A DNA stretch of 16,834 nucleotides from Candidatus Aminicenantota bacterium. GTDB taxonomy: Bacteria; Acidobacteriota; Aminicenantia; JAMOAD01. Made by a program: the position numbers and the translations under genes. Below the pieces are notes generated by a model that worked only from the letters and a program-made list of their open reading frames with translations, had not been told where the DNA came from and made no database searches. The DNA is taken from contig JALXDT010000205.1 in assembly GCA_027070475.1 (NCBI GenBank), positions 1-16,834 of the forward strand, in the 5' to 3' direction. Shown here one piece after another: positions 6,137 to 13,661 of the stretch. Numbering within the stretch: position 1 is the stretch's first letter; every line of letters begins with the position of its first letter.

Positions 6137-8024
6137 GGATAAAATAGAAAAAATTGTTTCTGAGTATGTAAAAAGAGAATTTGGAAAAGAGTATCCCGTC
6201 AGATTTTTAAATCCTCCTAAAATCTCAATGGGGGATCTTACCCTTTCCTCTGCTTTTGAAATTGGAAAAAGAGAGAGAAAAAATCCTAAAGAAATAGCCG
6301 AAAAATTAAAAGCTCTTTTAAATGAGATTGATGAAATAGAAAAAATTGATATAGCTGGCCCCGGTTACATAAATCTGTTTTTAAACAAAGAGAAATACTT
6401 TAATAATATAAAAAATGTCATTGATTATAAAAAATCAGGTAAAAAAACAGGCAAAACCATAGTTGAACATACAAATATCAATCCCAACAAGGCTGCCCAC
6501 ATAGGGCATATGAGAAATGCTGTCTTAGGGGATACTCTTGTAAGAATGTTAAAATTTACCGGGGAAGAGGTTGAAGTTCAAAACTATATTGATGATACGG
6601 GTGTTCAGGTGGCGGATGTTGTTTACGGGGCTTTATATATTGATAATAAGAGTATTGATGATTTGAGAAAGATTGAAAAAATAGATTATTATCTTTGGGA
6701 CCTTTATGTAAGGGTTTATGAAAATGATAGTGAAGAGAGCAAAAACAGGAGAAGGGAAGTTCATCATAAAATAGAAAAAGGGAAATCTCCAGAAAGAGAG
6801 TACGCTGAATTTATTTCACTTGCGGTTTTGAAAAGACATCTTGAGACAGTTGAAAGACTTGGGATCTATTATGATGTTTTGCCAAGAGAGAGTGATATTA
6901 TAGCTTTGAAATTCTGGGATAGTGCTTTTGAGCTTATGAAAAAATCCGGAGTAATCTATTTTCAGGATGAGGGTGAAAACAGAGGATGCTGGGTGATGAA
7001 AGTTTTTGAGGACGGAGAGGAGAGAGAAAAGGTAATAGTGAAATCCAACGGAGCCATTACCTATGTGGGAAAGGATATATCCTACCATCTCTGGAAATTC
7101 GGGCTTTTGAAAAAAGATTTTTATTATAAAAAATTTGATAAAAGGCATTATATTACAACCTCAAAAAGTGAAGAGGCAGAAGAGGGAATTTCCTTTGGAT
7201 CAGGTAAAAGAGTTTTTAATGTGATTGACCAGAGGCAATCCTATCTTCAGAATATAGTGAAGAAAGCCATTTCAAAAATGGGATATGAAGAAGCAGCTGA
7301 AAATTTAACCCACTTTTCCTATGAGGTTGTTGCCCTTTCAAAAAAGTCTGCCGAGGAAATGGGTTTTAAGGTTGAAGAGGGGAAATCTTTTGTTGAGGTT
7401 TCCGGTAGAAAGGGAGTCGGAGTTAAAGCTGATGATCTGATTGATGAACTTGAGAGGAGAGCTCTTTCAGAGGTGAGAAAAAGACATCCTGAATTTTCCT
7501 CTGAAAAATCAGAATCAATAGCCCGTATGATTTCCTCTTCAGCATTAAGGTATTATATGCTCAAATATACGCTGAATTCTTTGATAGTGTTTGATTTTGA
7601 TGAAGCACTCAAATTTGAGGGTGAAACAGGCCCATACCTTCAGTATTCAAATGTAAGAATGAAAAGCCTTTTCAGAAAATTTGAGGAAGAAACAGGAATA
7701 AAGGTAGAAGATGAAATAAAACCTCCCTATTTTTTTGAAAGTTTTGAGAGCGATAAGCTTGAGAGTCTCTGGGAGGCTATTGTGATTGCCTCAAGATTTG
7801 ATTCTGAACTTGATGCATCAATAAAGAATCTTGAGCCTTCAAGGCTTGCAAAGTTTGCCTTTCTTTTATGTCAGAAGTTAAACTATATTTACAATAATTT
7901 CCCTGTGATAAAGGAAAAAGACAGGGAGAAAAGAAAAATTACACTCTTTACATTGCACTTTTTATACAAACAATTAAATAAAACCCTTGATATTTTGGGA
8001 ATAGAAAAACCTGAAGCAATGTAG
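6123..8024 (+). CDS. argS: Arginyl-tRNA synthetase (ArgRS), class I
   Basis: ArgRS charges tRNA-Arg with arginine and needs the tRNA for amino-acid activation. The 633 residues show the N-terminal additional domain (about 1-95), the class I HIGH motif in NPNKAAHIGHMRN (His126-His129), VQNYIDDTGVQVADVV, and the C-terminal anticodon-binding domain with SSALRYYMLKYTLNSLI and GPYLQYSNVRMKS. In place of a canonical KMSKS loop the chain reads VSGRKGVGVKADDL (from about 425), a replacement seen in many bacterial ArgRS enzymes. The start overlaps the phosphatase gene by 14 bases and has no strong ribosome site of its own, pointing to coupled translation. The ABC ATPase gene follows after 9 bases, so the synthetase sits inside the transporter operon. 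Confidence 0.97.
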   Translation: MEYIKDKIEKIVSEYVKREFGKEYPVRFLNPPKISMGDLTLSSAFEIGKRERKNPKEIAEKLKALLNEIDEIEKIDIAGPGYINLFLNKEKYFNNIKNVIDYKKSGKKTGKTIVEHTNINPNKAAHIGHMRNAVLGDTLVRMLKFTGEEVEVQNYIDDTGVQVADVVYGALYIDNKSIDDLRKIEKIDYYLWDLYVRVYENDSEESKNRRREVHHKIEKGKSPEREYAEFISLAVLKRHLETVERLGIYYDVLPRESDIIALKFWDSAFELMKKSGVIYFQDEGENRGCWVMKVFEDGEEREKVIVKSNGAITYVGKDISYHLWKFGLLKKDFYYKKFDKRHYITTSKSEEAEEGISFGSGKRVFNVIDQRQSYLQNIVKKAISKMGYEEAAENLTHFSYEVVALSKKSAEEMGFKVEEGKSFVEVSGRKGVGVKADDLIDELERRALSEVRKRHPEFSSEKSESIARMISSSALRYYMLKYTLNSLIVFDFDEALKFEGETGPYLQYSNVRMKSLFRKFEEETGIKVEDEIKPPYFFESFESDKLESLWEAIVIASRFDSELDASIKNLEPSRLAKFAFLLCQKLNYIYNNFPVIKEKDREKRKITLFTLHFLYKQLNKTLDILGIEKPEAM

Positions 8025-8033
8025 GAGGTGTGA

Positions 8034-8960
8034 ATGATTGAAGTAAACAATCTTACCCGTAAGTATGGGGAAAAGGTTGCGGTAAACAGGATCTCCTTTT
8101 CTGTGGAAAAAGGAAAAATCTGGGGCTTTTTGGGACCCAACGGAGCAGGAAAAACGACCACTATGAGAATTCTCACAGGTTATCTTCCACCGACAGAGGG
8201 CAGTGCAAAGGTCGCAGGTTTTGATATTACAAAAGAACCCCTCAAAGCAAAAAAGCACATAGGCTATCTTCCTGAGATTCCTCCCCTTTACAATGAGATG
8301 ACTGTAAAAGGCTATGTGAATTTTGTTGCCGAGTTAAAAGGAGTGCCTTCAAAAGAGAGGAAAAAAGCTGTTTCTCAGGCAATTGAAAAGGCAGGACTTT
8401 CCAATGTGGCAGGAAGACTTATAAAAAATCTTTCCAAAGGATACCGCCAGAGAGTTGGAATAGCGCAGGCAATTGTTAATAATCCTGATATTCTCATCCT
8501 TGATGAACCGACTATAGGGCTTGACCCTGCTCAGATTATTGAAATAAGAGAGCTTATTAAATCATTGAAAGGAGAACATACTGTTATTCTTTCAACTCAC
8601 ATCCTCCCTGAAGTTACTCAGACCTGTGATGGAGTTGTAATTATAAATGAAGGGCAGTTGAGAGCCTCAGGAACTCTTGAGGAAATTCAGGAAAGATTCA
8701 GTGAAGAGAGTGGGATTTATCTTGAGACAGAACCTTCCCTTGCGGTTGAGGAATTGATGAACATTGAAGGTATTAAGGAAGCTGTAAGCTCTGGAGAGGG
8801 AGTTAAAATATTCTGGGAAGAAGAAGAGAAAGGAAATAAGAATCTTAATGAATTCATAAGAACAAAAGGATTGAACATAAATGAATGGAAAAGATTAACA
8901 TCAACCCTTGAGGATATTTATCTGAAAATAGTTGCTTCTGATAAAGGAGGTGTGAAATGA
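8034..8960 (+). CDS. ABC transporter ATP-binding protein, Gld-type (GldA-like)
   Basis: This 308-residue ATPase of an ABC-2 type system has Walker A GPNGAGKTT (34-42), a Q-loop region at YLPEIPPLY, the signature LSKGYRQRVG (133-142, LSKGY instead of LSGGQ, usual for this branch), Walker B ILILDEP (153-159) and the H-loop His189 in STHILPE. A C-terminal extension of about 90 residues follows the nucleotide-binding domain. A strong AGGAGGTG ribosome site precedes the ATG. Its stop overlaps the permease start in an ATGA, so the two are made together. It presumably powers the membrane complex formed by the next two or three genes. In Flavobacterium the homologues GldA/F/G are needed for gliding, but this gene set is also found in many non-gliding bacteria with unknown cargo. 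Confidence 0.95.
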   Translation: MIEVNNLTRKYGEKVAVNRISFSVEKGKIWGFLGPNGAGKTTTMRILTGYLPPTEGSAKVAGFDITKEPLKAKKHIGYLPEIPPLYNEMTVKGYVNFVAELKGVPSKERKKAVSQAIEKAGLSNVAGRLIKNLSKGYRQRVGIAQAIVNNPDILILDEPTIGLDPAQIIEIRELIKSLKGEHTVILSTHILPEVTQTCDGVVIINEGQLRASGTLEEIQERFSEESGIYLETEPSLAVEELMNIEGIKEAVSSGEGVKIFWEEEEKGNKNLNEFIRTKGLNINEWKRLTSTLEDIYLKIVASDKGGVK

Positions 8961-9724
8961 GAGGAATGTGGGCAATTACAAAAAAAGAGATAAAAACCTA
9001 TCTTACATCTCCCATTGCTTATGTTTTGATAGCTGTTTTTCTCCTGATCAGCGGTTACTTTTTTTACAATATGATCTGGTGGTTTAATTCCCAGAGTATT
9101 GCGATGTCAAGAAATCCATACTATATGAAACAATTGAACATAAACCGTTTTGTATACGAACCTTTATTTCATAATATTTCAGTGATTTTGCTCTTAATCT
9201 TTCCACTTCTTACGATGAGACTTTTCGCCGAGGAAAAGAGAACCGGCACAGAGGAGCTTTTGTACACAAGCTCAATTACAAACGGAGAAATTGTATATGG
9301 TAAATTTTTCGGAGCAACCTTTGTTCTTTTTATAATGCTTTTGCTTACGGGAGTTTATGCTGTTTTCGGTTATCTTTACAGTAAGCCTGAAACAATTCCT
9401 CTTTTATTAGGTTATCTGGGGCTTTTCCTTATGGGAATAGCATTTATCGGAATCGGTATATTTTTCTCATCCATTACTGAAAGTCAGGTTGTTGCCGCAT
9501 CTTTGAGCTTTGGAATGCTTCTCCTTCTATGGGTTTTATCATGGAGCGGTCAGGCAGCTGGACCTTCATTAAAACCGATTCTAAACTATCTCTCTTTCTT
9601 TGAACACTTTAAAGATATGCCGAGAGGAGTTCTTAATCTTACGGATCTTGTCTACTATCTGAGTGTTACATATTTCTTTCTCTTTTTGACCCAATCTTAT
9701 ATGGAATCAAGAAGGTGGAGGTGA
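8957..9724 (+). CDS. ABC-2 type permease, Gld-type (GldF-like)
   Basis: The 255-residue integral membrane protein begins with the typical cytoplasmic WAITKKEIKTYLTSPIAY segment. It then has about six hydrophobic spans (roughly 20-41, 70-88, 117-140, 148-171, 178-197 and 229-247). Between the second and third spans is TMRLFAEEKRTGTEELLYT, the conserved EEKRxGT coupling motif of ABC-2/GldF permeases that contacts the ATPase. The start lies inside the ATPase stop (ATGA). The stop codon lies inside the ribosome site of the next gene. Its Gld-like identity rests on this motif and on the fixed gene order ATPase-permease-GldG-DUF4340. Confidence 0.93.
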   Translation: MRGMWAITKKEIKTYLTSPIAYVLIAVFLLISGYFFYNMIWWFNSQSIAMSRNPYYMKQLNINRFVYEPLFHNISVILLLIFPLLTMRLFAEEKRTGTEELLYTSSITNGEIVYGKFFGATFVLFIMLLLTGVYAVFGYLYSKPETIPLLLGYLGLFLMGIAFIGIGIFFSSITESQVVAASLSFGMLLLLWVLSWSGQAAGPSLKPILNYLSFFEHFKDMPRGVLNLTDLVYYLSVTYFFLFLTQSYMESRRWR

Positions 9725-9725
9725 T
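9717..9725 (+). promoter_or_regulatory. Full-length Shine-Dalgarno of the GldG gene, overlapping the permease stop
   Basis: GGAGGTGAT is complementary to the full 9-base anti-Shine-Dalgarno end of 16S rRNA. The permease TGA stop (9722-9724) lies within it, and the ATG follows at 9729. Ribosomes ending on the permease would be placed to restart on the GldG gene. Confidence 0.75.
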
Positions 9726-9728
9726 ACC

Positions 9729-11261
9729 ATGGAATTAATAAAGAAGATTTTGAACTATATTTCAGTTGTTTTGATAATAGTCGGAATATCTCTTTTTAAG
9801 ATAATTCCGGATAAAGTATATATAGCCTGGATTGTTCTGATAGCAGGAATTATCGGTTATATACTTTATCTCTATTTTAACAGGGATAATTTAAAGGATA
9901 GTTTGAAAAGAAAATCCCTTCTTTACAGCAGTAATCTTCTTATCATCATAATTCTCGTTCTTGCGATTATTGTCGCTTTTAACATACTGACAATAAAGCT
10001 TCAAAAGAGATATGATTTCACAGAGGGTAAAATTTATTCCCTTTCACCTCAGACTATAAAAGTTTTGAAAAATTTAAAAAAAGACCTTTCAATAAAAGCA
10101 TTTTATTCGGATACAGGAAGCAGAATAGCCGAAGATACCCTGAAGCTTTACAGTTTCTACTCTCCCAAAATAAGATATGAAATCATAGATCCCAATAAAA
10201 ATCCGGGCATTGCAAGAAGGTATAATATTACTTCCGAAGGAACAACAGTAATTGAATACGGAGATAAGGAAGAAAAGCTTGAGAGTTTGGGCGAGGAAGA
10301 GCTTACCAATGCAATAATCAAGATTACGAGAGAAACTAAAAAAACTGTATATTTCCTTCAGGGACACGGTGAAGCTTCATCAAAGGATTCAGATAAAGGC
10401 GGAATCTCTGTTCTTTCAGATGCACTTAAAAAAACAGGATATATTGTAAAGGATCTTAATATTGCCGAAAAGGGAAAAATCCCTGAAGATTGTGATATTC
10501 TTGTTGTAGCAGGACCTCAAAAACCTCTCTTTGACAATGAGGTGAAGATGATAGATGATTTTTTGAAAGAGGGAAAGAGTGTTCTTCTTATGGTTGACCC
10601 TGACAAAGGGGAAAAGCTTGAAAATATGATTAAAAAGTATGGGATCTCACTTGATAAGGATGTTGTTGTTGACCTTGTATCCAGAGTTTTGAGCGGAGAT
10701 CCCCTTATGCCAATAGTGAATAAATATGAATACCATGAAATAACAAAAAATTTCAAATATGCAGCTCTTTTCCCCTATGCAAGATCTGTCACAGCTATAA
10801 AACCGGCTCCTAAAGATGTCAGTGTTACAGAGCTTGCAAAGACATCTCCCAATGCCTGGGGAGAGACAAATATGAAAGAGGAATTGAAGACAGGAAAACT
10901 AACCTTTAATCCTGATAAGGATAAACCTGGCCCTGTTTCTCTAATCGCTGTTTCTGAGATTACATTCAAAGATAAAAGGGGAAATGAAAAAGAAGCAAGG
11001 TTAATTGTTGTGGGAGACTCTGATTTTGCGAAGAATTCTTTTATCGGAGCTTCCGGTAATGAAAATCTGATTCTAAATATGATTAACTATCTTTCACAGG
11101 AAAAGGATCTGATTTCAATCACCCCGAAAAGTGCAAGAACCTCTGCGATAACTCTTACTCCTTCGGAGGGTAGTCTTATCTTTTATGTGTCTGTTGTTAT
11201 TCTTCCGCTTTTACTGCTTTTTGCTGGAATTATAGTTTGGGTTAGAAGGAGGGCACTATGA
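9729..11261 (+). CDS. GldG-family ABC transporter auxiliary protein
   Basis: This 510-residue membrane protein has three N-terminal hydrophobic spans (about 8-26, 30-50 and 69-89), a large extracytoplasmic region, and one C-terminal span (about 482-504) ending in WVRRRAL. Just after the third span is RYDFTEGKIYSLSPQT (94-109), the hallmark opening of the GldG / ABC_transp_aux domain. YFLQGHGE (about 208-215) follows, then a Rossmann-like region with DILVVAG and SVLLMVDPD, which may be a non-catalytic GATase-like fold. In Flavobacterium, GldG works with GldA and GldF in a gliding-linked transporter. Here the partners are the two preceding genes. The stop overlaps the DUF4340 start (ATGA). The substrate is unknown. 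Confidence 0.93.
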   Translation: MELIKKILNYISVVLIIVGISLFKIIPDKVYIAWIVLIAGIIGYILYLYFNRDNLKDSLKRKSLLYSSNLLIIIILVLAIIVAFNILTIKLQKRYDFTEGKIYSLSPQTIKVLKNLKKDLSIKAFYSDTGSRIAEDTLKLYSFYSPKIRYEIIDPNKNPGIARRYNITSEGTTVIEYGDKEEKLESLGEEELTNAIIKITRETKKTVYFLQGHGEASSKDSDKGGISVLSDALKKTGYIVKDLNIAEKGKIPEDCDILVVAGPQKPLFDNEVKMIDDFLKEGKSVLLMVDPDKGEKLENMIKKYGISLDKDVVVDLVSRVLSGDPLMPIVNKYEYHEITKNFKYAALFPYARSVTAIKPAPKDVSVTELAKTSPNAWGETNMKEELKTGKLTFNPDKDKPGPVSLIAVSEITFKDKRGNEKEARLIVVGDSDFAKNSFIGASGNENLILNMINYLSQEKDLISITPKSARTSAITLTPSEGSLIFYVSVVILPLLLLFAGIIVWVRRRAL

Positions 11262-12607
11262 ACTATAAGAAGATAGTTATATTGCTTGTAATTTTAGCAA
11301 TCCTTATTTTAGGAATATACCTTGTTAACAATAAAAAAGAGAAAAAAGAGGAAGCTAAAATAGTTGTAAAACTTAAAAGTGAGCAGATAAAGAAAATTGA
11401 GCTCCTTGAAGGTTCTAAAAAGATTGTGGTTGAGAAAACAGGAAAGAAGTGGAAAATAATTTCCCCTATAAAAACCAATGCGGATGAAATAGCGGTGGAA
11501 AGAATCACAAGTGATTTTGCTGAGTTAAAACCTGAAAAGATTGTTGAAAAGAAAGCCGGAGATCTTAAAAAGTATGGATTGAGCAACCCTGAAAGGGGAA
11601 TAACAATAATTTCGAATAAAGGTGAAAAGTACACTATACTTTTCGGAGATAAGGGACCTCTCGGGGATGAATACTATGCAAAATTAAAAAGTTCACCAGA
11701 GGTTTTTCTTTTAAATTCATCACTAAGAGATGATATTATGAAAACTGTTAGTGATCTGAGAGATAAACATATAGTGAAATTTGATACGGATAAAGTTAAG
11801 GAGTTGATTATAAAGGATTCGGAAAATAATAGGGATTTTCAGCTTAAAAAAGATGGTGAGAGATGGTTTTTTATAAAGCCTAAAAAGTGTCTTGCAAATG
11901 AAACAAAAATAGATGACATAGTTTTTTCCCTTGAAAGCCTTGAAGCAAAGGAAATTATAAAAGATTCTCCCGCTGATAAGGATTTAAAAGAGTATAATTT
12001 AAAATCTCCTGTGTTGTCTGTTGAGATTAAAACTGATAAAAGCACAAAAAAAGTGGATATATCAAAGAAAGGAGAGGATTATTTTGCATTTTCAAAAGGA
12101 AGTAATTTTATTGCTAAAATCTCAGATACTGTCAAAGATGATATTTCAAAGGATTTTAAAGAGTTAAGAGAGAAAAAGGTTGCTGTCTTTTCAGGCTATG
12201 AGATTAACAGAATAAAGCTTTCTTATAAATCCAAAAATTATTTTATGGAAAAGGATGATAATGGTACATGGAGATTGAAAAAACCAGAGAAATTCATATT
12301 GCAAGATGATAAGATATCCGATCTTTTGTCAGCTCTTGAAGAGCTTGAAGCCGATGAAATCATAGATAATCCTGAATCCCTTAAAACTTACGGACTCGAT
12401 AAACCTTCAATAAAAGTGGAACTTTTTAAAGAAGATAGTAAAAAACCCATAACAATACTTTTTGGGAAAGAAGAGGATAATAAGGTCTATGTGAAAAACA
12501 CTGAATTTTCCTATATATTCAAGACGGGAAAGGATGTTCTTGACAAATTTCCTAAAAGTAGTATAATAGACTGGAAATTTAAGGAAAGTAAAAAAGAGGA
12601 AGATTAA
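11258..12607 (+). CDS. DUF4340 protein with three tandem repeats, membrane-anchored
   Basis: The 449-residue product has one N-terminal span (about 5-23) followed by a highly charged, Lys-rich extracytoplasmic region, so it is probably anchored with the bulk outside the cytoplasm. The ectodomain is a triplicate of about 137 residues. Trp-x-hydrophobic-x-x-Pro occurs at W65 (WKIISP), W203 (WFFIKP) and W338 (WRLKKP). Each is followed about 40 residues later by a YGL-x-x-P-like motif (KYGLSNP at 105, EYNLKSP at 245, TYGLDKP at 377), then an LFG or equivalent strand and a Tyr-rich strand. This matches the DUF4340 family, which regularly accompanies GldG genes. The molecular role is unknown; a periplasmic partner of the transporter is likely. 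It is the last gene before the hairpin at 12643. Confidence 0.88.
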   Translation: MNYKKIVILLVILAILILGIYLVNNKKEKKEEAKIVVKLKSEQIKKIELLEGSKKIVVEKTGKKWKIISPIKTNADEIAVERITSDFAELKPEKIVEKKAGDLKKYGLSNPERGITIISNKGEKYTILFGDKGPLGDEYYAKLKSSPEVFLLNSSLRDDIMKTVSDLRDKHIVKFDTDKVKELIIKDSENNRDFQLKKDGERWFFIKPKKCLANETKIDDIVFSLESLEAKEIIKDSPADKDLKEYNLKSPVLSVEIKTDKSTKKVDISKKGEDYFAFSKGSNFIAKISDTVKDDISKDFKELREKKVAVFSGYEINRIKLSYKSKNYFMEKDDNGTWRLKKPEKFILQDDKISDLLSALEELEADEIIDNPESLKTYGLDKPSIKVELFKEDSKKPITILFGKEEDNKVYVKNTEFSYIFKTGKDVLDKFPKSSIIDWKFKESKKEED

Positions 12608-12608
12608 A

Positions 12609-12680
12609 CTTCCCTCCTTTTGCCTCCTTTGTTTTTATATCAGGGGGAGCCTAAAAGCTCCCCCACCCCTCCCCCTCCTC
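12609..12680 (+). other. C-rich, pyrimidine-rich intergenic tract around the hairpin
   Basis: On both sides of the hairpin the + strand is unusually C-rich and G-poor for this genome: 12609-12628 is nearly all C and T, and 12659-12680 has only C and T apart from one A at 12665. The minus strand of the second part therefore carries three runs of 4-5 G separated by single bases. This could be a Rho-loading (rut-like) region or a DNA secondary-structure element. No gene is apparent here. Confidence 0.45.
12643..12664 (+). terminator. Hairpin at the end of the Gld operon
   Basis: GGGGGAGC (12643-12650) and GCTCCCCC (12657-12664) form a perfect 8-bp, very GC-rich stem with a 6-base CTAAAA loop, 35 bases after the DUF4340 stop. 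It is not directly followed by T residues but by a C-rich stretch; a T-rich run comes only at 12692-12700. It is therefore an atypical intrinsic terminator, or it works as a transcript-end stabiliser together with another mechanism. Confidence 0.6.
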
Positions 12681-12705
12681 AAAAAAAAAGGTTATTTTTT
12701 GTTGA

Positions 12706-12735
12706 TTTATAAAATACCTTTAATTAGGATATAAT
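12706..12735 (+). promoter_or_regulatory. Promoter of the ROK kinase gene, directly abutting the ATG
   Basis: A perfect TATAAT (12730-12735) ends only 5 bases before the ATG at 12741. A weak TTTATA -35 (12706-12711) lies 18 bases upstream. Transcription would begin about 6-7 bases after the -10, at or next to the start codon, and no Shine-Dalgarno sequence precedes it. No other in-frame start is available, since a TAA stop lies upstream at 12732-12734. Confidence 0.55.
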
Positions 12736-12740
12736 ACAGT

Positions 12741-13661
12741 ATGTCAGGAAAAGAATTTTTTTTAGGAATTGATATTGGTGGTACAAATATAAAGAGTGGA
12801 GTAATCTCCGGGAACGGAGAGCTTATTGAAGAAAGAAAAATAAAAACAGAGAAATACAATACGAATAAATTTTACGAAAACCTTTCATCTCTGATTCTTG
12901 AATGGGGAAAGGATTACAATTTAAAGGGAATAGGCATAGGTTTTCCCGGATTGATTGACTCAAAAAATTATAAAATTTTTAAATCTCCTAATTTACCTGC
13001 AATAGATAATACCTCTTTTAAGAATTATATTCCATCCGAAAATATCCCTATTTATATTGATAATGATGCAAATTTTGCAGCCTATGGAGAGTTCTCAGTT
13101 TTGCCTGAAGATAAAAAAAATGATATTCAAACACTTCTTCTCATAACTCTCGGAAGCGGAGTGGGTTCTGGTTTAATCATTAACAAAGAGATTTACCATG
13201 GAGCTAAAAATTTTGTTGAAGGAGGACATATAATTGTAAATCCCGAAGGGGTAAAGTGCGGATGCGGTTCCTACGGCTGTTTTGAAACAGAAACCTCTTC
13301 TAATGCTCTGAAAAGGGTTTACAAAGAATTAAAGGGAGTGGAGGTTAAAGATCCAATTGAAATTTACGAAAAGGCAAAGGAGGGGGAGAAAGAGGCTTTG
13401 AAAGCTTTTGAGCATTTTTCATACTATCTTGGTATTGCACTTGTTACTTTTAATAATTTATTGAATCCGGATATTATTGTAATCGGAGGAGGATTATCAC
13501 ACTTTTCAGAGCTTTTTCTTGAAAATGCCATAAAAATTCTAAATAAGAGATCATATCTTTATAAATACTTTAAACCTGAGATCTATGTTGGAAAATTAAA
13601 AAATAAAGCTGGAATCATAGGAGCTGCACATTATGCAAGAGAGAAAAGTAGAAAGGGATAA
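12741..13661 (+). CDS. ROK-family sugar kinase (glucokinase-like)
   Basis: ROK kinases phosphorylate hexoses such as glucose, N-acetylglucosamine or N-acetylmannosamine with ATP. The 306-residue protein shows the phosphate-1 motif DIGGTNIK (11-18), the catalytic Asp109 in DNDANFAAYGE, the phosphate-2 motif LGSGVGSGLI, and the ROK signature GGHIIVNPEG with the Zn ligands His163, Cys173, Cys175 and Cys180 in the CGCGSYGCFE block. There is no N-terminal helix-turn-helix, so it is an enzyme and not a NagC-type repressor. GGGLS near the C-terminus (adenosine region) is intact. The sugar cannot be fixed from sequence; glucokinase is the default reading. The last 29 bases overlap lepA, so the two genes form an operon. 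Confidence 0.93.
   Translation: MSGKEFFLGIDIGGTNIKSGVISGNGELIEERKIKTEKYNTNKFYENLSSLILEWGKDYNLKGIGIGFPGLIDSKNYKIFKSPNLPAIDNTSFKNYIPSENIPIYIDNDANFAAYGEFSVLPEDKKNDIQTLLLITLGSGVGSGLIINKEIYHGAKNFVEGGHIIVNPEGVKCGCGSYGCFETETSSNALKRVYKELKGVEVKDPIEIYEKAKEGEKEALKAFEHFSYYLGIALVTFNNLLNPDIIVIGGGLSHFSELFLENAIKILNKRSYLYKYFKPEIYVGKLKNKAGIIGAAHYAREKSRKG

Noticed and set aside
7396..7440. Apparent loss of KMSKS in ArgRS as a sign of an inactive enzyme
   Set aside because: Many functional bacterial ArgRS enzymes lack canonical KMSKS and carry a replacement such as SGRKG. All other motifs and full length are present.
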